A program made the position numbers and the translations under genes. Positions 52,252-62,560 of a DNA stretch of 64,000 nucleotides are shown here, piece after piece. Each line of letters opens with the position of its first letter. The stretch's first letter is position 1. The stretch comes from Halarcobacter bivalviorum. GTDB lineage: Bacteria; Campylobacterota; Campylobacteria; Campylobacterales; Arcobacteraceae. The stretch is taken from positions 1,178,001 through 1,242,000 of the forward strand of contig NZ_CP031217.1 in NCBI RefSeq assembly GCF_003346815.1, read 5' to 3'. The notes beneath the pieces were generated by a model. The model was given only the letters and a program-made list of their open reading frames with translations. It ran no database searches and was not told the DNA's origin.

Positions 52252-53199
52252 TTGAAACAAAAAATATTTTTATGGGTTGAAGATTATCTCTTCTTCCCTA
52301 ACACTTTTCAGCAAATAATATCTTTCTTCCTTCTACCTTTTACTTTTATCTATATGTTAATAATTGCTTTAAAAAGAGCAAATGCAAAGGTTATAGAGTT
52401 TGGAATACCTGTTGTTTCTGTAGGTAATATTATTGTTGGTGGAAGTGGAAAAACACCTTTTACAATCTTTTTAGCGAAAAAATACTCTAATGCTTGTGTT
52501 ATTCTTAGAGGTTTTGGTAGAGAATCAAAAGGACTTTATGTTGTATCAAATAAGGGTAAAATTTTAGAAGATGTAAAAACAAGTGGTGATGAAGCTATGC
52601 TTTTAGCAAATAGTTTAAGCAATACTACAATTATTGTAAGTGAAGATAGAAAAAAAGCTATTTTAAAGGCTAAAGAGTTAGGTTGTAAAGTGGTTTTTTT
52701 AGATGATGGTTTTTCAAAATATGATATTAAAAAATTTGATATTTTAATTCGTCCTAAAGATGAACCTACAAATTTATTTTGTCTTCCAAGTGGTGGATAT
52801 AGAGAGCCTAAAATGGCTTATTCATATGCAGATTTAGAATTAAAAGAAGGAAGAGATTTTAAAAGAGTTGTCTCTTTTTCAAAAGATGGTAAATATATTG
52901 ATATTTTACCAATGAAACTACTTTTATTAACTGCAATTTCAAAACCAAAAAGAGTTTTAGATTTTTTACCAGAATATACTAAATTAGAAGCTTTCCCTGA
53001 TCATCATAATTTTACACAAGATGATATTGATAAGATTTTAGTTGAATATAAAGATTATTCAATTATTACAACTGAAAAAGATTTTGTAAAATTACAAAAA
53101 TTTAATTTAGATGATTTATATTTAATGAATCTTGAACTTCAAATAGATGAAGAAGATAAATTAAATATTATTGATGAATATATAAAAAATTATAAATAG
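52252..53199 (+). CDS. lpxK: Tetraacyldisaccharide 4'-kinase
   Basis: 315 residues. VSVGNIIVGGSGKTPFTIFLA carries the P-loop-like motif, then VILRGFGRESKG, VVFLDDGFSKYDI (DDGFQ-type catalytic motif) and LEAFPDHHNFTQDDI. Phosphorylates lipid A precursor at the inner membrane. Starts with TTG at 52252, three bases after the aminotransferase stop. Confidence 0.93.
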   Translation: MKQKIFLWVEDYLFFPNTFQQIISFFLLPFTFIYMLIIALKRANAKVIEFGIPVVSVGNIIVGGSGKTPFTIFLAKKYSNACVILRGFGRESKGLYVVSNKGKILEDVKTSGDEAMLLANSLSNTTIIVSEDRKKAILKAKELGCKVVFLDDGFSKYDIKKFDILIRPKDEPTNLFCLPSGGYREPKMAYSYADLELKEGRDFKRVVSFSKDGKYIDILPMKLLLLTAISKPKRVLDFLPEYTKLEAFPDHHNFTQDDIDKILVEYKDYSIITTEKDFVKLQKFNLDDLYLMNLELQIDEEDKLNIIDEYIKNYK

Positions 53200-53202
53200 T
53201 AA

Positions 53203-53604
53203 CTAATCTTTTTTTGTATATTTAATTAGCTTTTCTTCTATCTCATTTTTATACTTTTCTTCAACATACTCTTCAAGATAGTATTCGAAAGCACACTCCT
53301 TTGCCTTACAGATAATATCTTCATTTTCAGGAGATAATTTTATTGCTTTCAAATAGTATTTATAAGCATATGCAGCATTTGCATTATTCATATATAAATT
53401 TGCTATTTTTAAGGCTGTATTTGAATTTTTATTTAGTTTATAAGCTATTTTATAACAGTTAATAGCATCTTCTGTAAATTTAAAGTCTTCTAATTTTAAA
53501 TATTGCTTGCCAAGTTTTAAATATAAAGAACTATCCTTTGGATTATCTTTTAGTTCTTTTTTTATTTTAAATATTTTATCTAAAATTTTTTCTTGTGTAT
53601 GCAT
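53203..53604 (-). CDS. Tetratricopeptide-repeat protein
   Basis: 133 residues with about three TPR units (SSLYLKLGKQYLKLEDFKFT, AINCYKIAYKLNKNSNTALK, AAYAYKYYLKAIKLSPEN). No signal peptide. A small adaptor-type protein, partner unknown; convergent with lpxK. Confidence 0.75.
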   Translation of the reverse strand: MHTQEKILDKIFKIKKELKDNPKDSSLYLKLGKQYLKLEDFKFTEDAINCYKIAYKLNKNSNTALKIANLYMNNANAAYAYKYYLKAIKLSPENEDIICKAKECAFEYYLEEYVEEKYKNEIEEKLIKYTKKD

Positions 53605-53699
53605 TTCTTCACCTAAATAAAGTTTTAATAATATTCTAATAATAACAATCTTTATTTTTAATGAAATTTTCTATAAATAATTATATATAATAAATATTA

Positions 53700-55394
53700 T
53701 TATAAAATTAAATAAAATGTGCAGTTTTTTATCTCATTTGAGTTGTTTTTATTTAAATATTCAATTCGAATTTTAATGCCTTCTTTTTCTAAAACAGCTT
53801 TTATATATCCGAAGTTTGTAGTTTCATTATATTCTAGTGTGTTTAGATACTCTAAAATATTAAAAACTATTTCTTTCTCTTTTTTATTGATAATAAGTTT
53901 ATTTTTATCTAATCTTACTGATACTTCAATTTGTGTTTTAAGTTCATTTTTATAAAAAACTTTTTCTGTTTGCTTTTCAATAAGTTGAAGTTTAATAACT
54001 TTTTTATAATTTGATATATCAACCATCTCTTTTGAGAAGGCAATATTATTAGATTTGATACTATCTTCTATTTTACTATAAGTAGGTTCTATTTGTAGAA
54101 GAACTAAGATATTATATCTTAATGTTTTTTTATTGTTTTTATCCATAAGCTCTTTAAAGTAGGGTTCTAATTCTTGTATTGCTAAGCTATTTGAGTTTAT
54201 GTAAGAACTTAATTGAGTCAACTCTTTTTTATTTTCATAACTTAAATCTTTTTTTACTGCTAAGACTTGATTATTTTTTAGAAGTTGATTTACTACTAGA
54301 ATTTGTTTAAATCTTTCTACTTGTGATTTACTAGCTACTTTGCTTGCATTAAAAGTTCCAATTGAAGCAAATAAACAAAGAAAAGTGATTAGTAAAAATA
54401 TATATTTTATCTCAAATCCATTTTTATTTTTTAATAAATAGATAAAAGATAAAGTAAGCCAAAAAGCAGTGAGTATAATTGCATATCGAGGTTCTGTTAT
54501 TCCATACTCTTTCACTCTAATAAAAATTGCAATATATAAAAAAACTATTGGTAAAAAAAGAGTATAAATGAAAAACTTTTTATATAAGTTTACTAGTTTA
54601 TTAGTAGGTATTTTAAGGCTTAAAAAATAAACAAAAATCCCTAAAATAGCATAGGCTAGAATTAGTGTTGAAAGTTCACCTTTGGGTAACTCAAATGTAA
54701 AGATAATTTTTAAAAAATATAGATATAAAATAAAAATATAAATAGTTAAAATAGGTATTAAAATATTTGATACAAAGAAAACTAATGGTTTATTAAAAGC
54801 ATCTGCATATAGTTTTCTATTTAGATTTGAAACAATAAAAATAGGTAATATTGCACAGAAAATTAAAATAGTTATAAGTTCATAAATTCTATTTGAAATA
54901 CCAAACTCAAAAAGATAAGCAATAGTTTTAAATGTACCATATAATCCTAGAAAAAGTATAAAAGTAGAAAATAGGGCAAAGCAAGATAAATATATAAGAT
55001 TTAATGAAAAGTTTAGAAACTTAGTATTTGAATTCTCTTTTTTTAAAACAAAAGGAGAAATAAAAAGAAAAGAACAAATAGCAGTAAGTAAAAATGGTAT
55101 ATTATCCGGATAAAAGGTTAAAGAACTAAAGATAATAATAGCTGAGATAAACATAGCTAAAATATAATAGAAAATATTAACTTTTCTAGATTCAATTAAA
55201 AATTTAAAAGCTAAACTTATAATAATTAATAAGTAAAAACCAGTTAAAGTATATGATGAGATATTAATAAGATTAAAAGAATCTATTAAAAAAACAAGGG
55301 TATTTAAAAAGATAAAAAAGTAAACTGTTGCAAATTCTTTTAGATTATTTTTATTGATTCTTTTTAAGAAAAGTAGTTTATTTAGTTCTATCAC
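53700..55394 (-). CDS. DUF4153-like polytopic membrane protein
   Basis: 564 residues: about eleven to twelve membrane helices in the first 370 residues, then a soluble domain. LPKGELSTLILAYAILGIFVYFLS and EYGITEPRYAIILTAFWLTL are segments seen in the DUF4153 family. Function unknown. Minus-strand, separated by a hairpin from the YgiC-like gene upstream of it in transcription. Confidence 0.72.
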   Translation of the reverse strand: MIELNKLLFLKRINKNNLKEFATVYFFIFLNTLVFLIDSFNLINISSYTLTGFYLLIIISLAFKFLIESRKVNIFYYILAMFISAIIIFSSLTFYPDNIPFLLTAICSFLFISPFVLKKENSNTKFLNFSLNLIYLSCFALFSTFILFLGLYGTFKTIAYLFEFGISNRIYELITILIFCAILPIFIVSNLNRKLYADAFNKPLVFFVSNILIPILTIYIFILYLYFLKIIFTFELPKGELSTLILAYAILGIFVYFLSLKIPTNKLVNLYKKFFIYTLFLPIVFLYIAIFIRVKEYGITEPRYAIILTAFWLTLSFIYLLKNKNGFEIKYIFLLITFLCLFASIGTFNASKVASKSQVERFKQILVVNQLLKNNQVLAVKKDLSYENKKELTQLSSYINSNSLAIQELEPYFKELMDKNNKKTLRYNILVLLQIEPTYSKIEDSIKSNNIAFSKEMVDISNYKKVIKLQLIEKQTEKVFYKNELKTQIEVSVRLDKNKLIINKKEKEIVFNILEYLNTLEYNETTNFGYIKAVLEKEGIKIRIEYLNKNNSNEIKNCTFYLIL

Positions 55395-55415
55395 TGCTAA
55401 CCTTTTGTTATATTA

Positions 55416-55440
55416 TAACTAAGGAAAGCTTCCTTAGTTA
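55416..55440 (-). terminator. Hairpin after the YgiC-like gene
   Basis: TAACTAAGGAA and TTCCTTAGTTA form a perfect 11-bp stem around a three-base loop, overlapping the stop of the minus-strand synthetase gene. The tail is T/A mixed. Confidence 0.6.
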
Positions 55441-56616
55441 TTTGATAATATGACCTACAAATTTTGACATATTATTTAAAATTTTTCCACCTCTTCTAAA
55501 ACCAAGCCCAGCAGCTTCATAAGCAAAGAATACTCCTGCTTGATAGTAGTTTCCTTCTTCATCTTTTGGAAGTTCTACAAACTCTTGATAAATAGCTTTA
55601 TGTCCTTCATATTCTCCATCAGTTTCAATATCAATAGAACCATCACTATTTATAATTTTTGTATTTGCACCTTCTCTTCCAAAACATCTTTTTTCAACCT
55701 GTTTTTTATTTTCTAAAGGTTCAAAAGACGTTTCTAGTAATAAAGGATGATTTGGGAATAAATCCCATAATATCTTCATAAAAGCTTTTGATTGAAAGAT
55801 TAAAGTATAAGCTGGATTAAAAATAATTGCTTTTTTCTCTTTAACAATTTCTGTTAGCATTAAAGCTAACTCACTTTCATCAATTGCAATATCTTCCCAC
55901 GGAATAAGTTTAAACCAAAACTCAAAGTTTTCACCATCTTTAAAGATACCATCATCACTAAATTCAACTCTATCAATATATTCAAAGTCAGTATTAAAAC
56001 CAGCTTCATTTGCAATATGTTGTAACAATTTAGTAGTATTCTCATCTTCACTTGAACTAGAAATAGATGAGAATAAAATTTTCCAACCAAGTTTTGAATA
56101 ATACTCTTCAAATTTTTCTACATCATTATCAAGAGTAATTATTCTTTTAAAGTTATCTCTTAAAGCATCATACAAATTATTGAATTGGCTTGCTTCATCA
56201 AGATTATTTGCTTTTAATAAAGCCCACTGAATAATTGCAGTTTCAAAAAGTGAAGTTGGAGTATCAGCATTAAACTCAATTAGTTTAATTGGTTTCCCAT
56301 CAATACCACCTGCAAGATCAAATCTTGAATATAGATGCCAATGAACATCATTTTCCCATGATTCTTTAATTACTTCAACTAAGTTAAAAGGAATATTTAA
56401 TTCATGGAATAGATTATTCTCTATTACATATTCTCCTGCTTCACAAAACATATCATAAAGCTCATTACAAGCCTCATAATATGCACCTGCTTCTTCTTCT
56501 GTAATCTCTACAATTTCATCGGCAATATATGAACTGTTATCAGTATCAGTATGCCATACAAATCCAATTGATTCTAAATAATCAGTTGTTAAAGGTTGTA
56601 GTTTTTGTAATTTCAT
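55438..56616 (-). CDS. Glutathionylspermidine synthase-like (YgiC-type) ATP-grasp protein
   Basis: 392 residues. WHLYSRFDLAGGIDGKPIKLIEFNADTPTSLFETA is the conserved ATP-grasp/peptide-binding region, with IFNPAYTLIFQSKAFMKILW and GRRG-type motifs later (GLGFRRGGKIL). Such proteins form amide bonds, but YgiC lacks known glutathionylspermidine activity. It is paired with a lipoprotein gene six bases upstream; ygiB-ygiC-like pairing is common. Confidence 0.85.
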   Translation of the reverse strand: MKLQKLQPLTTDYLESIGFVWHTDTDNSSYIADEIVEITEEEAGAYYEACNELYDMFCEAGEYVIENNLFHELNIPFNLVEVIKESWENDVHWHLYSRFDLAGGIDGKPIKLIEFNADTPTSLFETAIIQWALLKANNLDEASQFNNLYDALRDNFKRIITLDNDVEKFEEYYSKLGWKILFSSISSSSEDENTTKLLQHIANEAGFNTDFEYIDRVEFSDDGIFKDGENFEFWFKLIPWEDIAIDESELALMLTEIVKEKKAIIFNPAYTLIFQSKAFMKILWDLFPNHPLLLETSFEPLENKKQVEKRCFGREGANTKIINSDGSIDIETDGEYEGHKAIYQEFVELPKDEEGNYYQAGVFFAYEAAGLGFRRGGKILNNMSKFVGHIIK

Positions 56617-56622
56617 ATAATA

Positions 56623-57282
56623 TTATCCACCATAAGATTTTGTTGAACTAAATGAACTTTTTGTTCCACTAGTTGTTGAAGATTTATTTCCAAAAAATCC
56701 ACTTTTTTTAGTAGAATTTGAAGTTGTTTTTGAAGTATTATTAAAAGAACTTTGTGATCTACTATATGTTTGTGGAGACTTATATTGTGCTTTTCTTTGA
56801 TTTTGATAGTTTTGATTGTTAAATAGTTTATTTCCAATCCATGAACCAATCATTGCACCTGCAATTGAAGATAATAAAACTCCACCAAGTCCCATACCTC
56901 CATTTGTTAATTGTGATTGATCTGGGTTTGTTAAAGCTGAAGTTCCTGCATCAATTTTTGCAGCTTCTTCTTTTACTAATTTATCAATTTCTTCTTGAGA
57001 AAGTATTTTTTCACTTCCATCAGGTTTTCTTAAAACAATTGTAGTTTTTGAAGCTGGAAATTCATCAGCAATTGCATATTTACCATCTACAGATTCTTCA
57101 ATAATAACAAAAGCACCTTGTTTTTGAGAAGCATTTGTAAAAGCATCATTTTGACCTTGCTGTTCATTGTTATTAGAACCTGAATCAAAACATCCTGTAA
57201 GTCCTGTTACTAAGAAAGCTCCTAAACCTCCAACAAGTGCATAATTAGATAGTTTTTTAATATGATTTTTTCTCTTTTCCAA
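56623..57282 (-). CDS. UPF0323-type lipoprotein
   Basis: 219 residues. Lipobox VTGLTGC near residue 31, a small domain with QGAFVIIEESVDGKYAIADEFPASKTTIVLR and EKILSQEEIDKLVKEEAAKIDAGTS, a Gly-rich membrane-like stretch, then a Ser/Thr/Gly-rich tail. This matches UPF0323 lipoproteins of Campylobacterota, function unknown. Co-transcribed with the YgiC-like synthetase, which may modify it or a shared target. Confidence 0.82.
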   Translation of the reverse strand: MEKRKNHIKKLSNYALVGGLGAFLVTGLTGCFDSGSNNNEQQGQNDAFTNASQKQGAFVIIEESVDGKYAIADEFPASKTTIVLRKPDGSEKILSQEEIDKLVKEEAAKIDAGTSALTNPDQSQLTNGGMGLGGVLLSSIAGAMIGSWIGNKLFNNQNYQNQRKAQYKSPQTYSRSQSSFNNTSKTTSNSTKKSGFFGNKSSTTSGTKSSFSSTKSYGG

Positions 57283-59116
<1,834 letters not shown>

Positions 59117-59141
59117 GTTTATTATTAAAAGGAGTTTACAA

Positions 59142-59999
59142 ATGGAAACATTTAAAAATATTGTTGTTGGTTTAGATATATCTAAAAATAGTACTTTTGT
59201 TTTACAAAGAGCATTTTTATTAGCAAAAGAGAATAATTCTAAAGTTACAATAGTTCATGCTATTGATAATAGTTGGTTTAGTGATTTATTTTCAAACTTT
59301 GATGAGCTAAAAGATCATGCTACTAAAAGTATTGAAAGCCAAATATCTCAGGTTGATACAAAAGAAGTAGAGTATTCTGTTTTAGTAGAAAAAGAGACTG
59401 CTTCAACTTTTGTTGTTGATACTGCAAAGAGCTTAAAAGCTTATTTAATTATTATTGGAGCAAATGAAAAAGATAATAATGAAGTGGCAGTATTAGGTTC
59501 AACAGCACATAAAATAGCTCAAAATGGTAAACTTCCTATGATTATTGTAAAAAACCCTTGCAATGATAACTATAAAAATATTGTAGCTTTTAGTGATTTA
59601 TCAGAAGTTTCATTTAAAAGTTTAGTTTTTGCAAAAGAGTTTTTTAAACAAGAAGATATAAAAACTGTTTATGCTTATAAGCAAATGGGTGAAATTGCTC
59701 TTAGATATTATAATGAAGATAAAAACAAAGATAAAATCCAATTAGGAATTAAACAAAAAGAGAGTGCAAAATTTGAAAAATTTGTTGAAGAATTTAAAAT
59801 TACAAATGCAGAACTTATTGAGAGTAATATAGGTGTAAATAGTGCTCTTACTAATTATGTAGCTTCAAATGGCAATGATTTAGTTGTTTTAGGTTCAACG
59901 GGAGTTAGTAATCCAAATACTTTCTTTTTTGGGTCAACAACTTCATTTCTAATGGAAAATCTAAAGAGTGATTTATTAATTTATATACCTAAAAAATAG
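59142..59999 (+). CDS. Tandem universal stress protein
   Basis: 285 residues with two UspA domains (about 4-140 and 145-283). Each ends in an ATP-loop-like segment: GANEKDNNEVAVLGSTAHKI and GSTGVSNPNTFFFGSTTSFL. AAGGAG precedes the ATG. Follows gdhA by 25 bases and may be co-transcribed. Confidence 0.88.
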   Translation: METFKNIVVGLDISKNSTFVLQRAFLLAKENNSKVTIVHAIDNSWFSDLFSNFDELKDHATKSIESQISQVDTKEVEYSVLVEKETASTFVVDTAKSLKAYLIIIGANEKDNNEVAVLGSTAHKIAQNGKLPMIIVKNPCNDNYKNIVAFSDLSEVSFKSLVFAKEFFKQEDIKTVYAYKQMGEIALRYYNEDKNKDKIQLGIKQKESAKFEKFVEEFKITNAELIESNIGVNSALTNYVASNGNDLVVLGSTGVSNPNTFFFGSTTSFLMENLKSDLLIYIPKK

Positions 60000-60000
60000 A

Positions 60001-60026
60001 AGATAGAGTGAAAAACTCTATCTTTT
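60001..60026. terminator. Terminator between usp and phzF-like genes
   Basis: AGATAGAGT pairs with ACTCTATCT around GAAAA, followed by TTT. Sits between two convergent genes. Confidence 0.8.
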
Positions 60027-60028
60027 AA

Positions 60029-60817
60029 TTAAATATTTATAGTTCCTTCAAGATATAAAACAGCTTTTCCTAAGATAACTACTTCATCTTCTTTTACTAT
60101 ACATTTTAAAATACCACCTCTTTGTGAAGCTTGATATGCTAATAGTTCATTTTTATTTAATTTTTCTGCCCATAAAGGAGCTACCCCTGTATGCATAGAA
60201 CCAGTTACAGGATCTTCTACTCCTCCATTTGCAGGCCAAAAATATCTTGAAACAAAGTCATACTCTTTTGATACAGCAGTTACTGTTACATCTAAAGGTT
60301 TTAATTTTTTAATTTCATCCAAATTAACTTCGATATTATAAATATCCTCTTCTTTTGGATAAACTACAAAGTATGTTTGCTGATTTACAAAAACTTCTAT
60401 TGGCTCAAGAGAGAGTCCTTTTTTTAACTCTTCAGGAATAGTCTCAACTTTTTGAGGTTTTCTATTTGGAAAACTCATCTCTATAAAATCATTTTCTACT
60501 TGTTTTACTTTTAAATTTCCTACCGCTTCTGCTTTAAAGGTAACTTCTTTTAGTCCAAAGTTTTGAAATAGTATAAAAGCAGTAGCTAAAGTAGCATGAC
60601 CACAAAAGTCAATTTCTGTTATGGGAGAAAACCATCTAATCTCATAAGTTAAATCTTCACATTTTTTTGCAAAAGCTGTTTCTGAAAGATTATTCTCTAT
60701 TGCAATCTCTTGCATAAGTTTTTCATCTAACCACTCTTCATGAATAATCACAGCTGCTGAATTTCCTTTAAATAACTTATCTGTAAAAGCATCTACTTGA
60801 TATATTTTTAATTGCAT
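60029..60817 (-). CDS. PhzF-family isomerase
   Basis: 262 residues. IYQVDAFTDKLFKGNSAAVI, NNLSETAFA (catalytic Glu), EIDFCGHATLATAFIL, and EDPVTGSMHTGVAPLWAEKL are the PhzF/YddE hallmarks. A diaminopimelate-epimerase-like fold; substrate unknown, no phenazine cluster here. It begins three bases after the aroE tail stop, so it was originally downstream of aroE in one operon. Confidence 0.9.
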   Translation of the reverse strand: MQLKIYQVDAFTDKLFKGNSAAVIIHEEWLDEKLMQEIAIENNLSETAFAKKCEDLTYEIRWFSPITEIDFCGHATLATAFILFQNFGLKEVTFKAEAVGNLKVKQVENDFIEMSFPNRKPQKVETIPEELKKGLSLEPIEVFVNQQTYFVVYPKEEDIYNIEVNLDEIKKLKPLDVTVTAVSKEYDFVSRYFWPANGGVEDPVTGSMHTGVAPLWAEKLNKNELLAYQASQRGGILKCIVKEDEVVILGKAVLYLEGTINI

Positions 60818-60819
60818 TA

Positions 60820-60930
60820 TTAATCTTTTAAACCTTTTCTCATCGCTTCAATAACTTTTTTATCTGCTTTAGAATTAGTAAAATATTCAAAAGCTAATAC
60901 ACCTTGATATAAAAGCATATCATCTATACT
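60820..60930 (-). pseudogene. aroE: 3' end fragment of aroE (shikimate dehydrogenase)
   Basis: The last 36 codons read IDDMLLYQGVLAFEYFTNSK and end MRKGLKD, matching the C-terminal helix of AroE (DM-L-x-YQ-x-x-L-x-F pattern). Upstream the frame runs into AT-rich non-AroE sequence. The body of the gene is absent from the window. This is the scar left when an element inserts in the 3' end of a gene; an intact aroE is expected at the element's far end. Confidence 0.8.
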
Positions 60931-61051
60931 ATTAAATCTACATAAAAATACAAATAGATACAAAAGCCTTGAAAATAGGCTTTTGAATAAGCTTTTTTTA
61001 GTTATGATTTTACAAATAAATACATTTAAAAACATATTTCTACACTTTTAG

Positions 61052-61090
61052 GGTAGCTGTAAGGTAGCTAAAATAACCTATTGGGGTAGC
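61052..61090 (+). promoter_or_regulatory. Three phased GGTAGC repeats before the integrase gene
   Basis: GGTAGC occurs at 61052, 61063 and 61085, spaced 11 and 22 bases, so all lie on one DNA face. They may be arm-type integrase sites or an operator. A separate hairpin (AAAAGCC/GGCTTTT, 60962-60984) lies between them and the aroE tail. Confidence 0.5.
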
Positions 61091-61109
61091 ATAAAAAGTA
61101 GGTAAAATT

Positions 61110-62213
61110 ATGGCACAAAGAATAAAATCTAAAAAGTATCCTGGTGTTTATTATAGAGAGCTAAGTAATGGTGATAAGTCGTATGATATAACTTATAAAG
61201 TTGATAATAAAAAAGTTTGGCTAAAAATAGGCTTACATAGTGAGGGTATAAGAGAAGCATACTGTCATCAAAAAAGAAATGAAATAGTAACTAAGCAAAG
61301 ATTAGGAGAAGAACTACCTCATATAGCATCAAAAAAGACTTCTAAGACACTATTAGAACTTGCAAAAGAGTTTTATGATTATAAAGAGCTTTATAACAAA
61401 CAAAATAAAAAAACCAGATCAAGAGTAGAAAATAGACTAAATGGACACTTTATTGGCACTAAAGCTGTTAAAACAATAACAAAAGCTGATATGGAAAACT
61501 TTCAAGTAGAAATACAAAAAGATCTTATGCCTGCAACAGTTAATTTTATAATACAACAAGTAGGTGGAATATTTATTTGGGCGATAGAAAATGAAATACT
61601 TGATAAAAACCCTTGTAAAGGAATAAAAAAACTAAAAGTAAATAACTCAAGACTTAGATACCTTGAAATAGATGAAATAAAAATACTTACACAAACTCTT
61701 AAAAATGATAAGATAGCATACTACTTTGTAATGCTAAGTTTAGCTACAGGAGGAAGACTACAAACGATATGCCATATAAAACCATCTGACATAAAAGAAA
61801 ATGGAACAATAAAACTATATGATTTTAAAAACAATAGTGAGTACTATGGATTTTTAAATGAAGAACTTAAAAAAGAAGTAGAGCAGTTTATATCTGAATT
61901 AAACATAAAAAAAGATGACTATCTATTTAAAACTACAAAAAATCAAAACTATACAAATCAATACTACTATAGAAAACTACAACCTATCTTTGATATTCTT
62001 TTTAATCCAGAGGGAACAGAACCCTTAAATAAAGTAACTATTCATACACTAAGGCACACATTTGCAAGTCAACTAGCTATAAATGAAACACCAATACTTA
62101 CAATTAAAAAACTTATGAATCATAATGATATAAATGCAACGATGAGATATGCAAAGTTAAGTAAGAGTAGTGGAGAGAAGCATGTGGATGCTTTTATTAA
62201 TAATATACTATAA
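61110..62213 (+). CDS. Phage-type tyrosine integrase
   Basis: 367 residues. An arm-binding-type N-terminus (about 1-65), a SAM-like core-binding domain (about 80-165), and a catalytic domain with Arg216 (TGGRLQ), His312/Arg315 (HTLRHTFAS), His338 (LMNHND) and Tyr347 (MRYAKL). Unrelated to the IntI in this window, as it lacks the IntI-specific segment. It is the likely enzyme that integrated this element at aroE. Confidence 0.92.
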   Translation: MAQRIKSKKYPGVYYRELSNGDKSYDITYKVDNKKVWLKIGLHSEGIREAYCHQKRNEIVTKQRLGEELPHIASKKTSKTLLELAKEFYDYKELYNKQNKKTRSRVENRLNGHFIGTKAVKTITKADMENFQVEIQKDLMPATVNFIIQQVGGIFIWAIENEILDKNPCKGIKKLKVNNSRLRYLEIDEIKILTQTLKNDKIAYYFVMLSLATGGRLQTICHIKPSDIKENGTIKLYDFKNNSEYYGFLNEELKKEVEQFISELNIKKDDYLFKTTKNQNYTNQYYYRKLQPIFDILFNPEGTEPLNKVTIHTLRHTFASQLAINETPILTIKKLMNHNDINATMRYAKLSKSSGEKHVDAFINNIL

Positions 62214-62560
62214 AACAATTTTATAAGTTTTATAACTTGACTACACTAAATGAAACATAGAAATTAAAACTATAAAGTCCGTATAGATGAATTAAAAAAG
62301 GAGTTGTCTTTTTTGAAGATAATCAATATATTATTGTCTCTAGGAATGATTTTATTGGTTTATAGAATTTAATAATATTTAAAAGTATAAATATAGCCTG
62401 TATGGTCAATCCTGTATAAGTTGTTTTTAGATATAATATTAACCTAATTACAATTAGTATTTTTAAATTGTACAAAATACTTAACAAAATGTAATATTTT
62501 TTAAAAACTAGTTAAAAATTTGTTATATTTTCTTTGAGAAAATAAAAAAGGCAAAATATT
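62214..62560. other. 347-bp intergenic region before hsdM
   Basis: No gene is apparent. CCTGTAT occurs twice about 15 bases apart near 62398-62420. AAAAAGG near 62545-62551 is the hsdM ribosome site. Otherwise AT-rich with promoter potential. Confidence 0.3.

Noticed and set aside
62398-62420. CCTGTAT pair as an attachment site or operator
   Set aside because: Only two short copies with no symmetry or second evidence.
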